Assembly: GCF_009498455.1 (NCBI RefSeq)
Contig: NZ_CP045644.1
Span: 1,395,001 to 1,459,000 of the forward strand
From: Variovorax paradoxus
GTDB taxonomy: Bacteria > Pseudomonadota > Gammaproteobacteria > Burkholderiales > Burkholderiaceae_C
Reading direction: 5' to 3'
Length of the DNA stretch: 64,000 nt
Shown here one piece after another: positions 7,622 to 17,931 of this stretch. A model generated the notes under the pieces. That model did no database searches. It had not been told where the DNA came from and saw only the letters and a program-made list of their open reading frames with translations. The translations under genes were made by a program, and so were the position numbers. Within the stretch, counting starts at the first letter, position 1, and every line of letters begins with the position of its first letter.

Positions 7622-8482
7622 ATGGGTATCGTGATCTTCGATGGGGTGGCCTACGGCATGCTCCTGTTTCTCATCGGCGTGGGCCTGTCCATCACGATGG
7701 GACTCATGAATTTCGTCAACCTCGCGCACGGCAGTTTCGCGATGGTGGGCGGCTACGCGGCCAGCGTGCTCATGAACCAGTGGGGCATCGGCTTCGGCCT
7801 CTCGCTGGTCGCGGCCTTCGTGGCCGCAGCGCTGGTGGGCGCGGTGCTGGAATTCGTGTTCTACCGGCGGCTGTACCGCGCGCACCCGCTGGACCAGGTG
7901 CTGCTGTCGATCGGTGTGGTGTTCGTCTCGATCGCCGCGTTCACCTACTTCTTCGGCCCGACGATGCAGCCCTTCACGCTGCCCAAGGCGCTCGAAGGCC
8001 AGGTGTCGTTGCTGGGCCTCGAAGTGGGCCGCTACCGCCTGTTCCTGATCGGCTGCGGCGTGGCCGTGCTGGTCGCGCTGCTGCTGGGCCTGGGCAAGAC
8101 GCGCTACGGCGCGATGGTGCGCGCCGCGGTCGACAACCAGCGCGTGGCCGGCGGCACGGGCATCCACGTGCAGCGCCTGTTCTTTCTCACCTTCTCGCTG
8201 GGCTGCGGCCTGGCGGGCCTGGGCGGCGCGCTGAGCCTGGGCATGCTGGGGCTGGAGCCGTCGTTCCCGCTCAAGTACCTCGTCTACTTTTTGATGGTGG
8301 TGTGCGTGGGCGGTGCGGGCACCGTCACCGGGCCCTTCATTGCGGCGCTGCTGGTCGGCATCGTCGACGTGGCGGGCAAGTACTACCTGCCTGAAACGGG
8401 CGCCTTTCTCATCTACGTGTTCATGATCGTCATGCTGCTGGTGCGCCCGAACGGCATCGTCGCCAAGAAGGGGCTCGCATGA
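7622..8482 (+). CDS. Branched-chain-type ABC transporter permease (LivH-like)
   Basis: Inner-membrane permease of 286 residues with about eight hydrophobic segments from the N-terminus. It carries the LivH-typical blocks GLMNFVNLAHGSFAMVGGY near residues 25-45 and VDNQRVAGGTGIHVQR, the cytoplasmic coupling loop that contacts the ATPase. It pairs with the LivM-like gene, whose start overlaps its stop by ATGA. The ATG at 7622 follows an AGGAA ribosome-binding site. Substrate is not readable from the permease. Confidence 0.9.
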   Translation: MGIVIFDGVAYGMLLFLIGVGLSITMGLMNFVNLAHGSFAMVGGYAASVLMNQWGIGFGLSLVAAFVAAALVGAVLEFVFYRRLYRAHPLDQVLLSIGVVFVSIAAFTYFFGPTMQPFTLPKALEGQVSLLGLEVGRYRLFLIGCGVAVLVALLLGLGKTRYGAMVRAAVDNQRVAGGTGIHVQRLFFLTFSLGCGLAGLGGALSLGMLGLEPSFPLKYLVYFLMVVCVGGAGTVTGPFIAALLVGIVDVAGKYYLPETGAFLIYVFMIVMLLVRPNGIVAKKGLA

Positions 8483-9437
8483 AGCCGCTGAGCCTCTCTC
8501 CCGCGCAACTGCGCGGGGCCGAAATCGCCTTCTGGCTCGCGCTCGCGTCGAGCTTCTTCCTCTTGCCCGACAAGCTCACGCTGATGAGCCAGATCATGAT
8601 CTTCGGGCTCTTTGCCGTGTCGCTCGACATGGCGCTGGGCTACGCGGGCATCCTCACCGTGGGCCACGCGGCCTTCTTCGGCGCGGGCGCCTATGCGGCG
8701 GGCCTGCTCGCCAAGTACGGCTGGAGCGAGCCCTTCAGCGGCCTGCTGTTCGCGCTCGCCGTGTGCGCCCTGCTGGGCTACGTGCTGAGCTACCTCGTGG
8801 TGCGCGGCGCCGACCTCACGCGGCTGATGATCACCATCGGCGTGTGCGTGCTGCTGTTCGAGCTGGCCAACCGGCTCTCGGGCATCACGGGCGGCACCGA
8901 CGGCCTGCAGGGCGTGGTGATCGCGCCCGTGCTCGGCCTGTTCGACTTCGACCTCTACGGCAAGACCGCGTTCGGCTATGCCTTCGGCGTGGTGCTCGCG
9001 ATGTTCCTGCTCGTGCGGCTGGTGCTGCGCTCGCCCTTCGGCCTCGCGCTGCGCGGCATCCACGACAGCCGCAAGCGCATGACGGCCATCGGCTCGCCGG
9101 TGGAAGCGCGGCTGCGCATGGCCTACGCGATGTCGGCCGCGGTGGCCGGCGTGGCGGGCGCGCTGCTGGCGCAGACCACGCAGTTCGTCGGCATCGAGTC
9201 GATCAGCTTCAACCGCTCGGCCGAAGTGCTCATCATCCTCGTGCTCGGTGGCACCGGGCGGTTGTACGGCGGCCTCATCGGCGCCATCGTCTACATGCTG
9301 GTGCACGACTGGTTCGCCGACATGAACCCGCAGTACTGGATGTTCTGGCTCGGCATCTTCCTGATCGCGGCCGTCATGCTGGGACGCGGCGGGATCATGG
9401 GCGCGCTCTCGCGCGTGGTTCGCACGGGGAAGGCGCG

Positions 9438-9441
<4 letters not shown>
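8479..9441 (+). CDS. Branched-chain-type ABC transporter permease (LivM-like)
   Basis: Second membrane subunit, 320 residues, with about nine to ten hydrophobic segments. It has the LivM block SLDMALGYAGILTVGHAAFF near residues 47-67 and the coupling segment HDSRKRMTAIGSPV near 195. It overlaps the LivH-like gene by four bases (ATGA) and is in turn overlapped by the LivG-like gene in the same way, so the subunits should be made in balanced amounts. It forms the translocation channel with the LivH-like protein. Confidence 0.9.
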
Positions 9442-10935
<1,494 letters not shown>

Positions 10936-10939
10936 ACCG

Positions 10940-11290
10940 TCAGGCCAGCAGACCGATCTTCTTGGCGCCGGCAAAGAAACGCCACGACGCCAGCCCCCCG
11001 GCGATCAGGCTCACGCCCCACGACAGCCACAGGCAGGTGTAGAGAATGAAGGCCAGGCCGACGTCCACCACGCGTGAGAGGAAGGTTGTGTCCTTCCCGA
11101 ACAGCACATGGGTGCCCAGGCCCCACCACACGAAGTAGGGCAGCGCGGCCAGGCACAGGCCGTAGACGAGGGTGGCCGCCAGCGGGCCAAGGTGCTCGCG
11201 CAGCACCGCCCAACGCACGAGGAAGAACAGGGCCAAGTCCAGCAGCACCAGGGCCAGCAGGCCGAGGCCCAGGATGAGTTCGAGGGTCAT
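10940..11290 (-). CDS. Small multi-spanning membrane protein, function unknown
   Basis: 116 residues, mostly hydrophobic. There is a long N-terminal segment rich in Leu/Ala (about 3-27), a second near 38-58, a third near 72-94 and a shorter one near the C-terminus, which ends in a basic tail (GAKKIGLLA). No catalytic or metal-binding motif stands out and the family was not recognised. It is convergent with the LivF-like gene and stands apart from the transporter. A 100-base gap follows on its upstream side, containing a GC-rich imperfect hairpin (GCGTACC/GGTACGC, about 11338-11380) without a T-run. Confidence 0.6.
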   Translation of the reverse strand: MTLELILGLGLLALVLLDLALFFLVRWAVLREHLGPLAATLVYGLCLAALPYFVWWGLGTHVLFGKDTTFLSRVVDVGLAFILYTCLWLSWGVSLIAGGLASWRFFAGAKKIGLLA

Positions 11291-11390
11291 GGCCGCACTG
11301 TAAGCACGCTCACCAAGAAAGGACCGTGCTGGCGACGGCGTACCGGCAGGCGCTACCGCACGCCGCAGCGCGCGGTACGCCTCACCGGCA

Positions 11391-12560
11391 TCAGCTCAGC
11401 ATCTGGCCGCGGCTGCCGATCACGGCCACGTCCACGAACTGGCCGCCTTCGCGGTTCGAACGGCCGTAGTTGATCTTCACGCCGCCCAAGTCGAAGTTCT
11501 CGATGCTCGCCATGCCGCCGAGCACGGCGGCGCGCGTCGGCGAGGGGCCGGCGCGGCGCAGGCCTTCGGCCAGCACGGCGGCGTTCATGTAGCCCTCCAG
11601 GCTGGTCAGCGAGAAGTCCTTGGTGCCGTTGGCGGTCATGTCGGCCTGGTAGCGGCGCACGATCTCGAACTTGGTCGAGTACGGCGACGGCACCACGATC
11701 ACGAAGCCCAAGCCGCGTGCCAGGTCGCCCATGGCCGACAGCGCGCTGGCCGTGATCGACAGACCGTAGGCCGAGCTGCTGTTGCCCGCGCCGCGCAGCG
11801 CCTTCAAGAACACCGGCGCCGTGCCGGCCAAGCCGACCACCACCACCTGCGGCTTGGCCTTGGCGATGGCCTCGGCGGCCGGGCCGACTTCCATGCTCGT
11901 GGTGTTGGGCGTGGTGGCGATCACCGCCGGCTCCAGCTTGGCCTTGGCCAGCGCGTTCTTGAACGCCGCCAGCACCGACTGGCCCAGCGGGTCGTTCGAA
12001 TGCACGAGGCCGATGCGGGTCTGGCCCAGCACGGCGGCCGTGCTCACCAGCTTGTCGACCTCCTGGTCGTAGTTGGCGCGCACCCAGAAGGTGTTGGGCG
12101 AGGTCTTCTTGCGCAGCGCGATGGTGCCGGTGATCGGGCCGACCACGGCCATGCCGGGCACCGCGTCCATCACCTCGGCGGTCTGGCGCGTGCCCAGCGG
12201 GTGCACCAGCGCGAGCACCGAGCTGTCTTTTTCGAAGGCCAGCGCGTTGGCCTTGGCCACGTCGGGCTTGAAGGTGTCGTCGGCCATCACGAGTTCGACC
12301 TTGCTGCCGTGCAGGCCGCCGGCCTTGTTCAGCGCGTTGAAGAACGCGCTGGAGCCCTGGTACAGCCCCTGGCCGTTGGCCTTTTCCACGCTGCTGTTGT
12401 CGAAGGTCGTCCCGATGCGGATCGCACGGTTCTGCGCGAACGCCGGAAATCCCAGCCCGACGCCGGCCGCGGCGGCCGTCGTGGCGGCCAGCCCGGAAAG
12501 GGCGCGGCGGCGGCTGGTGGAAAGCGGCGCGGTCGACTCGCGCGGCACGGGGACGGTCAT
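11391..12560 (-). CDS. Orphan ABC transporter substrate-binding protein, branched-chain type
   Basis: Periplasmic receptor of 389 residues, Peripla_BP_6 fold. The N-terminus carries a twin-arginine-like signal (SRRRALSGLA) and a long hydrophobic stretch ending AFAQ near residue 42. The mature protein begins IRIGTTFDNSSVEKANGQG, close to receptors annotated for branched-chain amino acids or aromatic acids. No permease or ATPase is adjacent on this strand, so it may use a transporter from elsewhere, possibly the Liv-like system just to the left. The ATG at 12560 was chosen over an upstream frame extension because it places the signal peptide at the N-terminus. Confidence 0.82.
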   Translation of the reverse strand: MTVPVPRESTAPLSTSRRRALSGLAATTAAAAGVGLGFPAFAQNRAIRIGTTFDNSSVEKANGQGLYQGSSAFFNALNKAGGLHGSKVELVMADDTFKPDVAKANALAFEKDSSVLALVHPLGTRQTAEVMDAVPGMAVVGPITGTIALRKKTSPNTFWVRANYDQEVDKLVSTAAVLGQTRIGLVHSNDPLGQSVLAAFKNALAKAKLEPAVIATTPNTTSMEVGPAAEAIAKAKPQVVVVGLAGTAPVFLKALRGAGNSSSAYGLSITASALSAMGDLARGLGFVIVVPSPYSTKFEIVRRYQADMTANGTKDFSLTSLEGYMNAAVLAEGLRRAGPSPTRAAVLGGMASIENFDLGGVKINYGRSNREGGQFVDVAVIGSRGQMLS

Positions 12561-12594
12561 GATCAAAGCCTCCAATAGTCGGTGACAAAAGTTC

Positions 12595-12613
12595 ACATTT
12601 CAAACAGAAATGT
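12595..12613. promoter_or_regulatory. Perfect inverted repeat ACATTTC-N5-GAAATGT
   Basis: Seven-base arms, 35 bases before the start of the orphan receptor gene. It could be an operator for that gene. Read on the minus strand it could also form a weak hairpin after the upstream phospholipase-D-family gene, but the following T-run is too poor for a convincing terminator. Confidence 0.35.
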
Positions 12614-12652
12614 AACGCACCTCGCTGGATCGGTCATGACAAACCCGAATGC

Positions 12653-14245
12653 CTAGAGCAACTCCTCTCCCACGATCGGCAGCAGCAGCCAGTTCTTGAA
12701 GCGCAGCCAGAGGAACTCCCCGGGTTCGTCCTCGTGCACGATGTCCCCGCCGGCATCGTCGTATTCCAGCCACTGCACGCGCCGCCCGCCGGGCGCAAGC
12801 CGCAGCCGGTAGCCCAGGTTGACGCGCTCGCCGTGCATGAGCTTGTCGTAGTCCTGCACCAGCCGCGGGCTGTCGATGAGCAGGCCCATTTCGGTGTTGA
12901 CGGCAGCCGAGCGGTGGTCGAGGTTCATCGAGCCGACGAAAAAGCGCTCGTTGTCCAGGATGGCCAGCTTGGCGTGCAGCCGGCTGATCGACTTGCCGAA
13001 ATCGCCGAAGCGCCCCGAACGCCCGGTGAGCGTGGGCGCGATCTCGAAGATGGTGACGCCGATCTTCAGCATGTCGGCGCGGTAGCGCTCGTAGCCCGCG
13101 TAGGCCAGCGGCTCGTCGGTGGCGCCCAGGGAGTTGGTGACCACCGTGATGCGCCCGCCGCGCTCGATGGCCGTCTTCATCATCGCCATGCCGCGTGCGC
13201 CCGGAATGAAGTACGGCGAGCCGATCTTGACCTCGTGCTTCGCCGCCTGGATCGCGCCGAGCGCGCCCTCGGTCACGCTGCCGCCGTAGGCCGCCTCGGC
13301 CTTGCGCGTGATCTTGTCGGGGTCGTCCACGAACAGCGTGGCGCTGGCCCAGTAGCGGTCGATGCGGCCGGTGGTGAGCTGCTCGCCGAGCGGCGACTTT
13401 CCCAGCACGTCGCGCTGCTGCATGGGCACGTCGGGCACGGCCGCGCGCGCCAGGGCGTCGAACCGCCGCTGGGCTTCCTCGACCGGCACGCGCCGCGGCA
13501 CGATGCGCTCGATGGGCCAGGCGTGGTCGCTGTTCCAGTAGCGGTCGAAGCCCTCGGACATGCGCCGCACGATCGGGCCGCTGGAGAGCACGTCCATGTC
13601 GATGAAGTTCGCCGCCGTGCTGCGCATGAAGTACTCGTTGGCGATGTTGCGCCCGCCCGAAACCGCGAAGCTGTTGTCGGCCACCAGCAGCTTGTTGTGC
13701 ATGCGGTGGTTGATGCGGCGGAAGTCGCCCAGCGACAACAGCAGCCGCGTCGGCAGCGACGCCGCGCGCGAAGGCAGCGGATTGAACAGCCGCACCTCGA
13801 TGTTCGGAAAGGCCGACAGGCTGCTGAACACCTCGTCCTCGCCGCCCGCGTAGAGGTCGTCCACCAGCAGCCGCACGCGCACGCCGCGCGCGGCGGCCTC
13901 GCGCAGCTCCTTGAGAAACAGCAGGCCGACGTCGTCGTTGCTGATGAGGTAGTACTGCACGTCGAGCGACTTCTCGGCGTGCCGCGCCAGCGAGATGCGC
14001 GCGTCGAACGCGAACGCCGCCTCGGGCAGCAGCCGGAAGCCCGACAGCGGCACCGCGCTGCCTTGCGGCGCGTCCTTGGCGGCCAGCCGGCCCAGGTCGG
14101 TGTCGGCCACGTCGGTGACCGCACTCGTGAACACCGGGTGCGGTTGCGGCGACGGCAGGCTGGCGCAGCCCGCGAGCCAGGCGATGGCCAGCCCCGTCGA
14201 CACCAAGGCGACGAATCGAGGGAGGCGGGAGCGCGCGGCGGCCAT
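12653..14245 (-). CDS. Phospholipase-D-family lipoprotein, cardiolipin-synthase-C-like
   Basis: Predicted phosphatidyl transferase, 530 residues. It has a lipoprotein signal with lipobox LAGC and modified Cys27, then two PLD repeats. Each repeat has an intact HKD triad: H183-x-K185-x4-D190 (HNKLLVAD) and H425-x-K427-x4-D432 (HAKLAILD). This two-HKD architecture matches YmdC/ClsC-type cardiolipin synthases, which are slightly shorter and not always lipoproteins. The outer or inner membrane face cannot be decided from the lipobox alone. ATG at 14245 is preferred over an upstream GTG. It is divergent from the next gene, with 70 bases between starts. Confidence 0.82.
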   Translation of the reverse strand: MAAARSRLPRFVALVSTGLAIAWLAGCASLPSPQPHPVFTSAVTDVADTDLGRLAAKDAPQGSAVPLSGFRLLPEAAFAFDARISLARHAEKSLDVQYYLISNDDVGLLFLKELREAAARGVRVRLLVDDLYAGGEDEVFSSLSAFPNIEVRLFNPLPSRAASLPTRLLLSLGDFRRINHRMHNKLLVADNSFAVSGGRNIANEYFMRSTAANFIDMDVLSSGPIVRRMSEGFDRYWNSDHAWPIERIVPRRVPVEEAQRRFDALARAAVPDVPMQQRDVLGKSPLGEQLTTGRIDRYWASATLFVDDPDKITRKAEAAYGGSVTEGALGAIQAAKHEVKIGSPYFIPGARGMAMMKTAIERGGRITVVTNSLGATDEPLAYAGYERYRADMLKIGVTIFEIAPTLTGRSGRFGDFGKSISRLHAKLAILDNERFFVGSMNLDHRSAAVNTEMGLLIDSPRLVQDYDKLMHGERVNLGYRLRLAPGGRRVQWLEYDDAGGDIVHEDEPGEFLWLRFKNWLLLPIVGEELL

Positions 14246-14315
14246 GGGTCGCACTGTAGCTCCGCCCTATGATCAACGGCACACACGGCAGCCAACGAAA
14301 AGAAGGAAAAAACGC

Positions 14316-15545
14316 GTGCTCAATGGGTTGTGGCTGGGGTTCTTCGGGATGGCGGCGCTCGCAGCGCTGGGACGCTGGCTCGTCGGCGGCGACCCGACCG
14401 TGTTCGCGGCGCTGGTCGAAAGCCTGTTCACCATGGCGCGGCTGGCCGTCGAGGTGATGGTGCTGCTGTTCGGCACGCTCACGCTGTGGCTGGGCTTCCT
14501 GCGCATCGCCGAAGCCGCGGGCCTCGTCGGCTGGCTCGCGCGCCTGCTCGGGCCGCTGTTCCGGCGCCTGATGCCGGGCGTGCCGGCCGGGCACCCCGCG
14601 CTCGGGCTCATCACGATGAACTTCGCGGCCAATGCGCTGGGGCTGGACAACGCCGCCACCCCCATCGGCCTGAAGGCCATGCGCGAGCTGCAGCGCCTGA
14701 ACCCCGACCCCGTGACGGCCACCAACGCACAGATCCTGTTCCTGGTGCTCAACGCCTCGTCGCTGACCTTGCTGCCCGTCACCCTCTTCATGTACCGGGC
14801 GCAGCAGGGCGCGAGCGACCCGACGCTGGTGTTCCTGCCGATCCTGCTGGCCACCAGCGCCTCGACGCTGGTGGGCCTGCTCACGGTGGCGGTCGCGCAG
14901 CGCCTGCGGCTGTGGGACCCGGTGGTGCTGGCCTACCTCGTGCCGGGCGCGCTGCTGCTGGGCGGCTTCATGGCGCTCCTGGGCACGCTGTCGGCCGCGG
15001 CCATCGCTTCGCTGTCGTCGCTGCTGGGCAACCTCACGCTGTTCAGCGTGATCATCGTGTTCCTGGCGGCCGGCGCGATCCGGCGCGTCAAGGTCTACGA
15101 GACCTTTGTCGAAGGCGCGAAGGAAGGCTTCGACATCGCGAAGAACCTGCTGCCCTACCTCGTCGCGATGCTGTGCGCGGTGGGCGTGCTGCGCGCCTCG
15201 GGCGCCCTCGACTTCGCGCTCGACGGCCTGCGCTGGCTGGTGCAGGCGGGCGGCTGGGACGCACGCTTTGTCGACGCGATGCCGACGGCGCTCGTCAAAC
15301 CCTTCTCGGGCAGCGCGGCCCGCGCGATGCTCATCGAGACCATGAAGACCCAGGGCGTCGACAGCTTCCCCGCACTCGTCGCCGCCACCATCCAGGGCAG
15401 CACCGAGACCACGTTCTACGTGCTGGCGGTGTACTTCGGGGCGGTGGGCATCCAGCGCGCGCGGCATGCGGTGGCGTGCGCGCTGCTGGCCGAACTGGCG
15501 GGCGTGGTGGCCGCCATTGCGGTCTGCTACTGGTTCTTCGGATAG
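14316..15545 (+). CDS. Nucleoside-recognition (Gate) domain membrane protein, SpmA/SpmB-like fusion
   Basis: Membrane protein of 409 residues with about ten hydrophobic segments arranged as two halves. The first half contains NFAANALGLDNAATPIG and resembles spore-maturation protein A. The second, after a central linker around RRVKVYETFVEGAKEGF, resembles spore-maturation protein B and ends with PFSGSAARAM and ATIQGSTETTFYVLAVYFG. Fused SpmAB proteins are common in non-sporulating Gram-negatives; transport of a nucleoside-like or other small molecule is suspected but unproven. The GTG start at 14316 was chosen because the Shine-Dalgarno AGAAGGA lies nine bases upstream and the frame before it is not protein-like. 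Confidence 0.78.
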   Translation: MLNGLWLGFFGMAALAALGRWLVGGDPTVFAALVESLFTMARLAVEVMVLLFGTLTLWLGFLRIAEAAGLVGWLARLLGPLFRRLMPGVPAGHPALGLITMNFAANALGLDNAATPIGLKAMRELQRLNPDPVTATNAQILFLVLNASSLTLLPVTLFMYRAQQGASDPTLVFLPILLATSASTLVGLLTVAVAQRLRLWDPVVLAYLVPGALLLGGFMALLGTLSAAAIASLSSLLGNLTLFSVIIVFLAAGAIRRVKVYETFVEGAKEGFDIAKNLLPYLVAMLCAVGVLRASGALDFALDGLRWLVQAGGWDARFVDAMPTALVKPFSGSAARAMLIETMKTQGVDSFPALVAATIQGSTETTFYVLAVYFGAVGIQRARHAVACALLAELAGVVAAIAVCYWFFG

Positions 15546-15589
15546 CTCAGGGTCATTCAGGGCGACGCTCCCGCCGACGGGGAGCCTTG

Positions 15590-15781
15590 CTCCGCGAATG
15601 TCCTCCGCCCTTCGGGCTCCCCCTTGATTTCGCTGCGCAAGGCACCCCATCGACGTGAGCGTCTTCAGTGCGGTCGTTGATCGGGCCAGCACAACGACAG
15701 CGCCCTGCGTGCGCAGGACACTGGATGCTTCCCGCAGCGAAATCAAGGAGGAGGCCGCAGGCCGGGGGACATTCGCGGAGG
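15590..15781. repeat. Long imperfect inverted repeat (about 50-base arms, about 95-base centre)
   Basis: The left arm (15590-15639) and right arm (15733-15781) are near reverse complements: each contains CTCCGCGAATGTC followed by a GC-rich block and CTTGATTTCGCTGCG. The unit sits between two convergent genes and the 15546-15817 gap holds no convincing gene. It could act as a bidirectional terminator or be a small non-coding repetitive element; copies elsewhere in the genome cannot be seen from here. No transposase and no flanking target-site duplication were noticed. Confidence 0.8.
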
Positions 15782-15817
15782 GAAGTACCCGGTGGCCTGT
15801 GCACGCGCCCTGAACAA

Positions 15818-17806
15818 CTACTTGCGCGGCTCCACCACCGGAAACATCAGATCGAAGTTATCGAGCATCCCGAACAGCTCCCCGAGCTTCGCGCGGTTGC
15901 CATCGATCTTCACCTGCCCCGACTGCACAGCCTCAGGAAAAGTCGTCTGCTTCAAGGTGATCGCATCGAGCGTCGCCCGGCTCAATGTGACGGTAGCGTC
16001 CGCGCCGGCAACCTGCTGGTTCTTCACATGCGTGAGCGCCGAGTTCTCCAGCGTCAGCACGAACTTCTGGTTCGAATCAGTGAAGTTCCAGTTGATCACC
16101 ATCGTCTTGCCTTCGGCCTTGGCCGCATCGAGCCGCACGCCGAGGTAGTCGAAGAACAGCTCGTTGCTCACCGCCTTCAGCGTGTCGCCGTTCGCGCTGC
16201 TGCCGCCCGGGATCTTCGGCACGCCGTTGCGCAGTTCCATCGCGCCCACCAGGTAGGCGCTGCGCCAGGTGCCCGCTTCCGACTGATAGCCCAGCTGCTC
16301 CAGCGCGTCGGCGCCGAGTTCGCGTGCCGCGCGGTTCGCCGGGTCGGCGTACACCACCTGGCTCATCGCGCTCGCCACCCAGCGGTACTCGCCCTTCTTG
16401 AAATCTTCGCGGGCGCGCGCCACCACTGCGTCGGCGCCGCCCATGTACTCGACCGTCTTCTTCGCTTGCGCCACCGGCGGCAGCGGGTTCAGGTTGGCGG
16501 GGTTCGCGTCGTACCAGCCCAGGTACTTCTGGTAGACCGCCTTCGCGTTGTGGCGCAGCGTGCCGTAGTAGCCGCGCGTGGACCACTCCTGCTCCAGGCT
16601 CGCGGGCATGCGCAGCGTCTCGGCGATCTCGGGCGCCGTGTAGCCGTGGTTCAGCAGGCGCAGCGACTGGTCGTTGATGAACTTGTACATGTCGCGCTGC
16701 TTCTTCAGCAGGTCGACGATGCGCGCACGCCCTGTGGTGGGCCAGTGGTGCTGCGCGATGAGCACGTCGGTCTTGTCGCCGAAGGCCACGCGCGCTTCGT
16801 CGATGTACCTGGCCCACAGGTTGCCGTCGCGCACCTCGGCGCCGCGGATCGTGTACAGGTTGTGCATGTTGTGCGTCACGTCCTCGGCCATGTTGAGCAC
16901 GCGGAACTGCGGCATGTACATGAGCATCTCGGACGGCGCCTCCGAGCCCGGCACCAGCTGGAACACGATCTGCACGCCGTCGATGGTGCGCTCCTCGGTG
17001 GTCTTCTCGATGGTCGAGGTGGGCGCGATCAGCGTCACGCTGCCGCGCGCCAGCGCCTTGCCCAGTCCCGTGTCGACCTGGCCGCGCGCGCCCGGCGGCA
17101 GCAGCGTGCCGAACTGGTACTGCGAGCGGCGGTTCATCGCGTTGCCCGCGAGGATGTTCTCGGCCACCGCCGATTCCATGAAGCCCGAAGGCGCGATCAC
17201 CTGCACCTTGCCCGCCGCCACGTCGGCCTCGCTGACCACGCCCTTCACGCCGCCGAAATGGTCGGCATGGCCGTGCGTGTAGATCACCGTGCCGACCGGC
17301 TTCTTCGGGCGGTGCTGGTAATACAACTCGAGCGCGGCGCGCGCGGTCTCGGCGGCCAGCAGCGGATCGATCACGATCAGCGAGGTGTCGCCTTCGACGA
17401 TGGTGATGTTCGCCAGGTCGAAGCCGCGCACCTGGTAGACCCGGTCGGTGACCTTGAACAGGCCGTGAATGGCATTGAGCTGCGCCTGGCGCCACAGGCT
17501 CGGGTTGACCGTGTCCGCCGCCTCGTTCGCCTTCAGGAAGTCGTAGGGCTTCATGTTCCAGACCGGGCGCGGGCCGCTGCCGGTCACCAGCGCGTCGGGC
17601 ACGGTGCCGATGAAGCCGCGCATCGCGTCCTCGAAATCCTGCCTGTTCGCGAACGGCAGCGCCTTCGCCATGTCGGCGTTGGCCTTCAGCGTGACGGGCT
17701 CGGCCGCCTTGGGCGCCACCACCGGCTGCGCCGTGGCGGTGAAGGCACAGGCCCAGGCGACGAGGGCCAGGGAGAAACGGGTAGGCGCGGAAGCAATGCG
17801 GGTCAT
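15818..17806 (-). CDS. Alkyl sulfatase of the SdsA1/BDS1 metallo-beta-lactamase family
   Basis: Secreted or periplasmic hydrolase of 662 residues that should cleave alkyl sulfates such as SDS to alcohol and sulfate. A signal peptide ends near residue 26 (AFTATAQ). The metallo-beta-lactamase domain carries the zinc motif T-H178-x-H180-x-D182-H183 (THGHADHFGG). A helical dimerisation domain follows, then a C-terminal SCP2-like domain (about 540-662) that binds the alkyl chain. This three-domain layout and length match SdsA1. The divergent LysR gene (17932) is the likely regulator; 125 bases separate the starts. ATG at 17806 places the signal peptide correctly. Confidence 0.86.
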   Translation of the reverse strand: MTRIASAPTRFSLALVAWACAFTATAQPVVAPKAAEPVTLKANADMAKALPFANRQDFEDAMRGFIGTVPDALVTGSGPRPVWNMKPYDFLKANEAADTVNPSLWRQAQLNAIHGLFKVTDRVYQVRGFDLANITIVEGDTSLIVIDPLLAAETARAALELYYQHRPKKPVGTVIYTHGHADHFGGVKGVVSEADVAAGKVQVIAPSGFMESAVAENILAGNAMNRRSQYQFGTLLPPGARGQVDTGLGKALARGSVTLIAPTSTIEKTTEERTIDGVQIVFQLVPGSEAPSEMLMYMPQFRVLNMAEDVTHNMHNLYTIRGAEVRDGNLWARYIDEARVAFGDKTDVLIAQHHWPTTGRARIVDLLKKQRDMYKFINDQSLRLLNHGYTAPEIAETLRMPASLEQEWSTRGYYGTLRHNAKAVYQKYLGWYDANPANLNPLPPVAQAKKTVEYMGGADAVVARAREDFKKGEYRWVASAMSQVVYADPANRAARELGADALEQLGYQSEAGTWRSAYLVGAMELRNGVPKIPGGSSANGDTLKAVSNELFFDYLGVRLDAAKAEGKTMVINWNFTDSNQKFVLTLENSALTHVKNQQVAGADATVTLSRATLDAITLKQTTFPEAVQSGQVKIDGNRAKLGELFGMLDNFDLMFPVVEPRK

Positions 17807-17931
17807 CGATGTCTCGGGGTTGTTGTCTGTCGAACGACGGGGCACGGAAAGGGAGCAACGGCCAATTCTCGGAAGCAAGCAACCCCTTGGCCAATGCAAA
17901 ATGTGATCTTGCTTTTGAACGAAAACGCAAA

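Noticed and set aside
12600-15746. A 1048-codon open frame on the minus strand spanning the phospholipase-D-family gene and the antisense of the SpmA/SpmB-like gene
   Set aside because: High G+C leaves long stop-free shadow frames. Only the part 12653-14245 has a lipobox and two HKD motifs; the rest is repetitive Arg/Ala/Gly-rich and antisense to a clear membrane protein gene.
15590-15781. Insertion sequence or MITE with target duplication
   Set aside because: No transposase and no flanking direct duplication were seen; kept only as an inverted repeat.
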